The translations under genes and the position numbers were made by a program. The notes under the pieces were generated by a model, which was given only the letters and a program-made list of their open reading frames with translations, did no database searches and was not told the DNA's origin. From Apiosordaria backusii (Eukaryota > Ascomycota > Sordariomycetes > Sordariales > Lasiosphaeriaceae), in NCBI GenBank assembly GCA_030549205.1, contig JAUKTV010000003.1, forward strand, positions 2,852,001-2,916,000: a DNA stretch of 64,000 nt, in the 5' to 3' direction. This document shows positions 55,201 through 64,000 of this stretch, piece after piece. Within the stretch, counting starts at the first letter, position 1; each line of letters starts with the position of its first letter.

Positions 55201-56227
55201 CGGAGCTCGCTTGCAATGTCCACAAACTGCTCATGCAGTTCTTTCAGCTTGGGGTTATTCAGATTAATCTCGTCCGTAAGGGATCTGGGAAGTGGTGCTT
55301 CAAGCTGAAGTAGGTCTTGGATGCTGTCCTTTAGATTGGGCATGGACATGTAGCTTGAGCCGAGATGGGGGGTTCCTTCGCTTTGTCAGCCTGGTTTCAC
55401 CAAACGCCACATTATCAACATCATTGGGAGCCTACCAAAGAATGTGACGCCATGACAATCGTCCATGATATCCTGGTACTTAGTTTTCTGACTGGCTCTC
55501 ACCAGAGCACTCTTGACCACCAGCCCACCAATACTGTGCGCAATGAAAAACAGGGGACGTGACTTTGGCATCTGGAATCAGCATTTGGTCCTCGAGAAGA
55601 ATACGAGAGACAGCAGTAAGGTATACTTACAGATCCCCTGCGAATGTTTTGCACTTGCTCGAGTAGATCATTTGCCAGCGACTTCAAGTTCATACCCTCC
55701 TCCAGATGCCGGTGCCTGTACAGAAACACCCGAGCAATGTTGACGCGCTCGCGCAGTCTCAAAGTGACCCATGGGCTCGATCTGCGAAGTGAGCTCTGGG
55801 AGCTCCGGGTGCTCTGGTTGTTGTGGGAGATGTGCGACCCAACCTCGACATGGTAGTTGGACTCGGCGCTGCTGGAATCGCTATCGTAAATCCATGTCTG
55901 AATCGGATCCGCGCCCGGACACGGCACAGCGATGATGTCTACCTCGGTCTCATCGTAGCCATGACCGCCCACATCACCCCTAAAGTCGGCAAAGCCAGGA
56001 CCAAGATCCACAGCAGGCGGGCTTGGGCTGCGTCCCTTGCTGAGACTCCGACCGCGCTCTGTAAACTCTCTGGAAGACCGGCTGGGAAGGGAATCTTTGA
56101 ATTGAATACGGCTAGGTAACGCTTCGAGGGCGATGAGTTCCTCTGCCTCTTGTTTCTCCTGTTGTGTCTCCACCTTGTCGATCTCAGCCTTGTCTGTGGG
56201 GTTGTTTGCGCCGGTGTTTCCCTCCAT
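52221..56227 (-). CDS. Alpha/beta-hydrolase - CorA-like Mg2+ transporter fusion protein
   Basis: 1,251 residues from five exons: 56227-55631, 55571-55436, 55375-54225, 54148-52820 and 52763-52221. All four introns have good signals and the lengths sum to 3,756 bases in frame. The N-terminal part contains a lipase-like alpha/beta hydrolase of the DUF676/SERAC1 sort: EVDIIAVPCPGADPIQTW, RVFLYRHRH, LANDLLEQVQNIR, nucleophile elbow IAHSIGG spanning exon 2, and VTFFGTPHLGS. The usual HGLGG after the first strand is replaced by CPGAD. The middle holds a Lys/Arg-rich linker (about 430-450) and a region with LFVYMPYLHFDTYRSM. The C-terminal part is CorA-like: long helices (DLKDELTVLQTLFKNQE), then two membrane helices around the GMN motif (LPLTFFTGLFGMN), then a very basic tail. 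Homologues of each half are common in fungi. The fusion suggests a membrane-bound hydrolase; transport activity is not shown. Confidence 0.85.
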
Positions 56228-57828
56228 CGCTCTTGGGACCCCGAAAGGATGCTATGAGCACCAGGTTGGCGTGGGTTGGGCACGCGAGAGGGAGCTGGTC
56301 CAGCGTCCAGTCGGTGGTGAGGGTCATAAAACCATGGATCACCAAAAGGATGAGAAGGGAGAGAGCATGGGAGAAGCGAGAAGTGATTAAAAGCCTGCCA
56401 AGGACTCTGCCAAGCACGGGCAGAGGCTGAGGGGACAACGGCCTTGATGGACCTTGCCATCCATGATCATCGAGACTGAGCCATGATTCTCGGCAACAAG
56501 CCCGCCGGACGAAACGGACGAGGGAGTTCCCGGCCTGGGCGCTGTTATTACGCAGCGACAGCGATGCCATTGGGCTGTTGTACCACACCATGCAGCCGGG
56601 GATGACAGACTTGCTGGGGCGCTAGGAGCGAAAGAAGCAGCTCGTGAGCCGCCTGTAAGTGAGTTTTTCTGCAACGTTGGACCAACAGCCATGTCGCCAT
56701 TCTGGTAAAAGGAATCTGATATGGCGGCGGGACGTGGTGAATACGGATAGGATTATACGTGGTTGCTATGTCTGCCATTTTGAGACAGAACAAGGATGCT
56801 GATCAAGACGGTTGGCGGAGGGCAAAAAGAAAGCTTGACTGGTTGACTGGATGTTATGTGTGTAAACCAAGAATGGGGGATAGCGCTCGCAGGACCCACC
56901 TAAGTTGGATATGGGCACAGTGTGATGCGGTGAGCATGAACTTTGCAGAATGCAGATGTTGAAGAATATGGATCACCCACAGTGCCCGTGCATTGCCGTG
57001 TGTCAGCGATCTACACTTATGAGGCATGTAAAAAGTATGAAAGCCCTCTTAGACTAGTCCAATAGATTCGTTGCAATATCTAGGATATCTAAGTAAGGTA
57101 CCTTATCTATGATAGGTGTACATAATCGATCCAACACTGACAGAAGTCCATCTGGCATTATCTAAGTGTATGCCTGCCGAACACCAAGGATCTGCCCATC
57201 AACATCGATGGACACCCTTCTTGCGTCTTATCAGGACCTTCAGTGAACAACTCGATGTATCTATGCATCTTGACAAGGCCTTCGAGGGAACACTGCAGGC
57301 ATCAAGAACAAGAGCGCAGAGATGCCTAACACCCAAGGCCAAACTGTTGTTGAAGCCTTGTCACCCCACATTTTCAAGACTTCCAGATCGCAGTTGTGAA
57401 GGCGTGTCTCCAAGTACACTCTCACGTGACACTGCCAGTTCCGTCGCTACGATTGGCTGTCGGTGCCAAGCATCTCAGCGCCCCAAACTCAAAGGGATAC
57501 CTAGCTCGGCAAGCAACACCCATTCTTGCCATTCAACAACGTCGTAAAAAAGCGACTTTCTCAACTTTCCATCTCGACCCCTATCCCACACCGTCTGAGA
57601 GCCTGCGGCCACGAGCACCTCCCACAATCCTACGTCGCGACCACAAGCCCGCCAGCAGCAGCCCTCGTAGTCCCAAGTAGCCCCAGCAGAGATCCCGCAA
57701 GACCCCTCCGCCGTACCACGTCCGTCTAGCGCCTCGCGCTCCCCCCTTCACTACGAAAGAATCGCTCTGTCCGGCTTCGCCCAGGATAGCAGCACCCGCT
57801 TTTCCAAAAGCATCCCACCTGGTAATCC
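56228..57828. promoter_or_regulatory. Divergent region between the hydrolase-CorA gene and NOT1
   Basis: About 1.6 kb. It should hold both promoters and the NOT1 leader. From about 57672 onward a Ser/Pro-rich stretch reads in a frame without ATG as DPSAVPRPSSASRSPLHY and NPWSPTPG and looks like NOT1 N-terminal coding sequence, so the gene probably starts further left than 57829. A palindrome AAGGTACCTT lies at about 57096-57105. Confidence 0.45.
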
Positions 57829-60800
57829 ATGGTCCCCCACTCCAGGAAGGGAACCTTCACGCCCAATCCTGCCTCCCAGCCCCTCCACACTGGCTTCGCC
57901 TACTCTCCGACTCCCTCTCATCACGGTGCGCTGAGTGCGGGTGCCAGCCCCAGTACCAGCAGTCCCACTGGGTCCAACTCCCTGACCAAGATTGCAGTTG
58001 CCCAGGTTCTCTTGCTCTTGAGCACCATCAAAGAGGACAAGGACGATCCGAGAAAGTGGAAGTCACAGACAGACTCTTTGCGAAAGGTGCGGTGCCAATC
58101 GCCCTTTATGCCGCTGTCAACCTACTGTCCTCTGCTGCCCCGCTATCAACTATCAACACCACACTCCCACACCTACCTTACTTCTGCCTCTTGTTGACCA
58201 CGCGCTAACCTATTACTATGGCTTCTTCGCAGCTTATCGATGAGCACGGCATGGATGTGTATTCGAGATACTTCACGCGGCTGGTGGCCTCAAATGCCTC
58301 CCAGATCTTCCCCGGCTCGGGGCGGCCAGTAGCGAATTCAAACAGCAATAACCTCCACCTCCTCGTTACCGAAATGGAACTTCTCACCAAAGACTTCAGC
58401 CAAGCGAGAAAGATCGCCGAGTCGATCGAGACTGGCACCGAAGATATATTCCACAACTTTGACCTGTCAACCTTCATGGAACATTTCCAACTGGATGCCC
58501 TTGAAAAGACACTCTTGGCTCTGGCCTTCAAACTAGGTCCCAGGACTGACCTAAAGACTAAAGGTAAACAGCTTTTGCCGAGTGCAACAGTTCCTTTGCT
58601 GACCTTGTCTCGTCCTTGCAGCGGATGCCATTCTGTCTACCAACTACCCAACCTTTGTGAACATTTTGAGCCGACCGACTGGAGAACACATGGGCATGAG
58701 TCCCGATTTTGTTGCCGAACTGCTCGACCGCTTCATACAACTTCACCCGCCGAATTTCAATGCTGCTGCCAAAAAAGAGCTCGAGTACAAAGTGTCGACG
58801 CGGTATTCACAGACAGGAGAGGGGAAACCGCCCCCCTCGCAGGTCCTTGCAGCGTTGGATCTGGTTCGCCTCCTCGCTGACAGACCGCCGAATGCGCTGG
58901 CCCTCTACATATACCGTGTCGGGTCTGCCTTCACTCGGGACGAGGAGACGTGTGTGAGCTATCTCCAGAACCGACCATCCAACATCCAGCTGTCCGAGGA
59001 ACAGGTATCTGCGGCACTGTTGTATACCACCATCAGCCAAACCCCGTCACACAGCCCCTCAATTCTAGTTGCGGCCCTAAGACGAATTCTTCCCGACAGC
59101 TTCCAGTGGCAGGATGTTGTTTCGTACTTTGATCACGGAAATGCACGCATCACATCGGCGCAGTTCTTGCGGCTGTACAACGCTTTGTTGCCCATCGCGC
59201 TTGAGCATCCTGAGAGGTTCAATATCCAACGTCTTTGGGGTGGAGAGTGGGAGAATCCCGAAACACAGCTCTCCTTCATCTGCGCCTACGCGTCACTCAC
59301 CCCAGAACAGCTCGATGCAACAACCATCCCGGGACTGAAGCCGACTTTCACCGTGGAGGACTATGCCCAATCAGACCGATTGACTCAAGAAATTTCTGCC
59401 AATGCGGTTAGACATCCATTGGTCTCCGAAGGCGCCTTGTCCGCAGTCTTTAATGTTGCTCTGCACTCGATGCATGCCTCGCAGAGCACCGAGGCTAAGC
59501 GCCTGTTTCAAGACGTCGTTGTGCCTAATCTGCCCGTCTTTGTTGTTTCGGCGTTTGGAGTTCCCAGACCATGGCCCTCGATGGCCGAGGAAACGCTGGT
59601 GTCGCTGTTTGAAGGGTTTCTGAACAAGTCACCCGACTCCGACTTTGTGTTGAGCAGCCTTTGGAGGCGCGATAAAACGTGGGTGATGAGGCGGCTAGAG
59701 GATCAGCACGCCATGAAGCCCATCATTCTACCCACCATTTTCGAATATGCCGTGCGGCTCAACTGGCTTCAAGATCTGGTTTTTCTTCCCAATGGGCTTG
59801 GGCTTGATCTTGTTGCCTGGGCGCATGCTGAAGGCTATCTGGACTTGGAGCAGTGGGCGCGCCAGAACGCTGAACGGCCCAGCGAGATGGCCAAGGCCAT
59901 AAGTCAGTTTCTGCTGATAAAGGCAAGCATGGAGCAGATGTTCCAGCGGGCTGGAGACGGCACACAAGCCGTCAAAGCCACCACACCCCTGCAGGTCAAG
60001 ACTGTTTATCTGATGCTCGACATTCTGGACAAGTTCAACCAGAAAACTCCTGTTGTGGATCTGATTTCGGTTCAGAGACACTGTATAACATCTTACCCGC
60101 GCCTCATCAACTATGGTGAGGGTTATGACGACGTCATCAATGAGAATGGGAGGGCGGGCAATATGCTTCCGGCTGCGGCCACGGCCAAAATGGAAGAACA
60201 CTACAAGAAGATGTATGGCGACGAATTGCAGGTTCGCAACGTGGTCGAGGTCCTTGAACATTACAAGCACTCTCGCGTTCCGCTAGAGCAGGATATATTT
60301 GCCTGTATGATTCATGGGCTCTTCGACGAATATGCCCACTACGTCGACTACCCCCTCGAGGCACTTGCTACTACAGCAGTGCTCTTTGGTGGCATAATAT
60401 CGCACAAGCTGATATCAGGGTTGCCCCTCAAGATAGGCTTGGGCATGATCTTGGAAGCTGTCAGGGACAATCATCCCGACGAACCCATGTACAAGTTTGG
60501 CCTTCAGGCACTCATGCAGCTTTTTGGGCGGTTTCGGGAATGGCCTGCTTTTTGCAAGGAGCTCATCACGATACCAGGTCTTCAGGGTACCGAGGCGTAC
60601 AGGAAGGCGGAAGAAGTGGTGCGCGAGCATGAAGAAGAGATGGCCCGCCCGCTTCGCAACGGCCTTTCGAGCATGTTGGGCAACGACAAGCAGCTAACCA
60701 ACGGCGGCCTGGAGGACAGTCTGAACTCGGAACAGCACCCCCCTCCGTTCCTATCTGTGAATGTTGGCCCGCCTCCTCCTGGTATTTCCTATGAGGATCC

Positions 60801-63800
60801 CAGCGCGGATGCTCAAGGCAAAATTCAGTTTGCCCTCAACAACGCAACTGACACCACCCTGCAGTCCATCTTCAAGGAGCTCCAGAAGATGTTGGAAGTC
60901 AAGCACCAGCAGTGGTTCGCCAGTCACTTGGTGGAAGAGCGTGCCAAAATGCAGCCAAACTACCATCACGTCTACCTCGAACTAGTGAAGCAGTTTGAGG
61001 ATAGACTGTTATGGACCGAAGTCTTGAGGGAGACCTATGTCAGCGTCCAGCGCATGCTCAACTCGGAGCTGACGTTGCAGAACTCAACCGAGAGAACTCA
61101 TCTGAAGAACCTAGGTGGCTGGCTCGGCCTGTTGACCCTTGCTCGTGATAAGCCTATCAGACACAGCAACATTGCGTTCAGACAACTCCTGATCGAAGCT
61201 CACGATACCAAGCGTCTCATCGTCGTCATCCCCTTTGTCTGCAAGGTGCTGACCCAAGCGGCCAATTCGAACGTGTTTAAACCGCCGAATCCGTGGCTCA
61301 TGGATATCATACACCTCCTCATTGAGCTGTACCATAACGCCGAGCTCAAGCTCAATCTCAAGTTTGAGATTGAAGTTCTATGCAAGGGCCTCAATCTCGA
61401 TCATGAAGCGATTGAACCCTCTGGTGAGATCCTCAATCGGGCTCCTATTGAGGGAGAAGTGGGTGATCTTGTTGGGCCAGATGGCCTTGACAGCTTTGAG
61501 AGCTTGTCCCTTAATGGCATGGCAGGGGTGAACAGCTCACTTGCCTCGCACCCAGCTCTCGCTATTCCCGACCTGGGACCCAACCTGAACGTCCCATCAA
61601 CCGAGGTTGTCAGCGCCGCGAAGCTGCACGAGATCGTCCGTCAGGCACTCACCCGTGCTCTGCAGGAGATTATCCAGCCTGTCGTCGATCGGTCTGTCAC
61701 CATCGCGGCCATCTCGACCCACCAGATGATCCGCAAGGACTTCGTAATCGAGCCTGACGAGAACAGAGTGCGGATGGCTGCCATCAACATGGTCAAGTCT
61801 ACTGCTGGAAGCTTGGCACTTGTGACTTCCAAGGAGCCATTGCGCGCCAACTTTACAAACTACCTCCGCAACCTCGCCTCTGACCTTCCCCAGGGTCTCC
61901 CCGAGGGTATCATTATGCTGTGTGTCAACTCGAACATGGAGCTGGCTTCTAGCATCATCGAAAAGTCAGCCGAGGAGCGTGGCGTCCCCGAGATTGAGGA
62001 TCTGATTGAAGGCGATCTGGAAGCGCGCCGTCGTCACCGTGCTCAGCGACCCAATGAGCCGTTTATGGACCCAGGGCTGAGCCGCTGGGCCATGACGATC
62101 CCCCCTCCCTTCAAGCTGCAGCCTTCTTTGAGTGGTCTCAACGCGGAGCAGATGGCCATCTACGATGACTTTGCCCGGCAATCAAGGGTGACTGCAGCGG
62201 CTGCTGCTGCTGCTGCTGCCGCCGCCGCCGCTTCTGTAACGCCTTCGCACGTCCCTTCCTCCTCGGATGCTAGGTCCATTGCGAATGAAGTCCTTGGCGA
62301 CCAGTATAACTCTGTTTCCACGATCCCAACTCCGGCCGAAACCCCATCGCTCCCTCATATGGGTGTACAGGCCCAGCATTATCCCCCTGTTCACGCTGGC
62401 ATGGTTAATGGGCGACAAGCCGGTATTAGTCCCGTCGATGCTCGTAACGTCGCGGATCGGGTCAACAACTTCTTGGAGAAATTGGCGGCTGCCACCACCA
62501 CCACGCCTGAGGAGCACTTTGACGACCTCCCTCGATCCCATGAGGTTATCAGTATTCACGACGCTGTTGTTCAGCTCACGATCAAGACTCAGCAGACATC
62601 TGACGAATTTGCTGTCTATGTGGCGAATCAAATCTCTCAACTTCTGTTCCGCCAGCAGCCCGAGCCCACTCTCCTCCTCTTGGAAACCCTGGTCCATGTG
62701 CTGGAGACGTTGCGTAAGGTCGCAGGACCGGCCACGAGCCAACAAATCCGCTTCCTGTTCCACCAGCAACCGGGGAGCGCTTTCTTGAACTTGCCCCTTA
62801 TCTCGGCGCTGCTCAGAACGGATCTTATTGACTGGCACAGCATCGACGCAGCCATGGCGAAGGCTTTGGAGGAACGGAGCAACGGCTCAATCGAATTCCT
62901 CGAGTCGTTGATGGATCTCACGCTATTTAGTGACGCCCCCGTCAATCTCTACACCGACTTTGTCCAAAGCTTGGAGGAGGCATGGGCATGGATATCTGAG
63001 GATCCCGAAGTCCCAGGTGGCCAGCGGTTCAAGGCCAAGGTGCTGGGTCCCGCTCCTGAGGCCCAACTTACCCGAACCCCCGAAGAGCAGTTTGAGCAGT
63101 TCGACTACATCTTTGACGAATGGGTCCATTTGTGCAACAATGCGTATGCCTCAGACAAGGCCGCTGTAAAATTCGTGCAGCAACTAAACTGGCGACGACA
63201 CATCCTCACCAAGGACGACTTCTTCGTCTTCGCTCGGCAAGCCATCGACAAGGCCGTTGAGCGCGCCGACCAGAGTGGCCACATTGACAGCGTCAGCACC
63301 GAGAGCCACCAAGCCATCGACGCGCTTATCAGGATGATTGTCATCTTCACGCAGTCTCACGATGCCCCTGGCACCAACGACTCCTCGCGCGCTGCGTTCT
63401 TGGACGCTATCCTCGCTCTTGGTGTACTTGTGTTGAACAGCCACCACGTCAGACGTGGGGATAACTTCAACCCGCGAGTATTCTTCCGCTTCTTCTCGAA
63501 TCTCTTCCACCAGATTATTAGCCTGACGGAGAAGTTCCCGGAAAATGAAAGTGAAAAGATAGTGCTCAACTTTGCGGTGCGCTTGTGGGACCTTCGGCCG
63601 GCCTTGTATCCTGGCTTCGTGTTCCAATGGATCGGTCTCTTGGCTCACCGTGCCTTTTTGCCAACGATTCTGCGCATGCCCAATCAGGCAGGCTGGAAGC
63701 CCTTCACCAAGCTCCTGACGCACCTCCTCTCTTATCTCGGGAATATGTTGAAAGTTTTTGACGTTCCCCTTGCCGCTAAGGACCTGTACTCGGGCACGGT

Positions 63801-64000
63801 GAAGCTTTTGGCTGTGCTTTTCCACGACTTTCCCGCATATCTCTCTGCCAATCATGTGCAGCTCTGCCAGTGCCTGCCGCCGCATGCCACGCAGCTCATC
63901 AACGTAATTCTGTCAGCAAGCACGACGCCGTTCGAGAAGGTCCCCGATCCTTTCCGCCCGGGGCTCAAGATCGATCGGGTTCCCGAGATGAAGGACCCAG
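57829..64000 (+). CDS. NOT1: CCR4-NOT complex scaffold subunit Not1, 3' end outside window
   Basis: Scaffold of the CCR4-NOT deadenylase, which shortens mRNA poly(A) tails and controls transcription and translation. Visible exons: up to 58086 (ending KSQTDSLRK), 58233-58563 and 58622-64000, with no further stop in frame; about 1,990 codons. The N-terminal signature STIKEDKDDPRKWKSQTD is followed by GMDVYSRYFTRLVASNASQIFPG. A long HEAT-type helical region follows. The MIF4G domain that binds the Caf1 nuclease lies at about 60800-61400 (from QFALNNATDTTLQSIFKEL). The DUF3819 region is at about 61620-62080 (KLHEIVRQALTRALQEIIQP). A poly-Ala run (about 62191-62231) precedes the C-terminal Not1 domain, which begins near 62550 and leaves the window at FRPGLKIDRVPEM. 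The first ATG in frame is 57829, but the sequence before it looks coding in another frame, with a possible missing G at 57849-57851. The 5' end is therefore unresolved. Confidence 0.93.

Noticed and set aside
55371..55376. Possible run error at the six-base C run at the exon 2/3 junction of the hydrolase-CorA gene
   Set aside because: The frame FFG-TPHLGSSYM is restored by normal splicing with the sequence as given.
55939..56460. Minus-strand frame as an extra first exon of the hydrolase-CorA gene
   Set aside because: It lies in a different frame over the confirmed first exon and has no hydrolase features; the ATG at 56227 already precedes the first beta strand.

Overview
The window is nuclear DNA of a filamentous ascomycete, most likely a sordariomycete (Sordariales-like). 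Genes are GC-rich and carry short introns with GTATGT/GTAAGT-type donors and CTAAC branch points. Proteins such as the DUF7820-type membrane protein and the alpha/beta-hydrolase-CorA protein are of filamentous-fungal type. In the middle lies an AT-rich block with the marks of repeat-induced point mutation (RIP). No bacterial, organellar or viral gene set is present.

Left gene-rich part (1-21,500): DBP9 RNA helicase (runs off the left edge), an SR splicing factor, MDM1-type sorting nexin, TRM8 tRNA methyltransferase, HOM6 homoserine dehydrogenase, a small one-TM protein, a CCDC174-like nuclear protein, a tRNA-Val(AAC), a peroxisomal-type alpha/beta hydrolase and HMG-CoA synthase (ERG13). These are unlinked housekeeping functions, with divergent promoters (TRM8/HOM6, TM protein/CCDC174) and convergent 3' ends.

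Middle (about 21,650-35,760): a nested retrotransposon island. A Ty1/copia element in minus orientation (22,125-35,495, target duplication aatta) was entered by a second copy of the same family in plus orientation (24,715-31,526, target duplication agtag). Each was later entered by a short, unmutated LTR-like element: 428 bp at 27,238-27,665 (duplication ttact) and 157 bp at 33,908-34,064 (duplication agctt). With insertions removed, both copia copies have the same internal length, 5,034 bp, and three of four LTRs are 679 bp. Decay has therefore been almost purely by point mutation, with stops at Gln and Trp codons of pol. Mutation is heavy inside each element and light at the outer LTR edges.

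Right part (36,096-64,000): a BCS1-like AAA ATPase, a 3.2-kb gene-poor stretch with an 84-bp perfect foldback, a Pro/Gly-rich protein, another gene-poor stretch, a DUF7820-type membrane protein, ETF-ubiquinone oxidoreductase, a five-exon alpha/beta-hydrolase-CorA fusion protein, and the first two thirds or more of NOT1, scaffold of the CCR4-NOT complex, which runs off the right edge.

A second theme is sequence quality. Six sites in four otherwise well-conserved genes (DBP9 twice, TRM8, the CCDC174-like gene twice, the alpha/beta hydrolase) each lack exactly one base, always in or beside a run of G or C. One or two similar sites may lie at the NOT1 5' end. This looks like systematic homopolymer undercalling rather than gene death.
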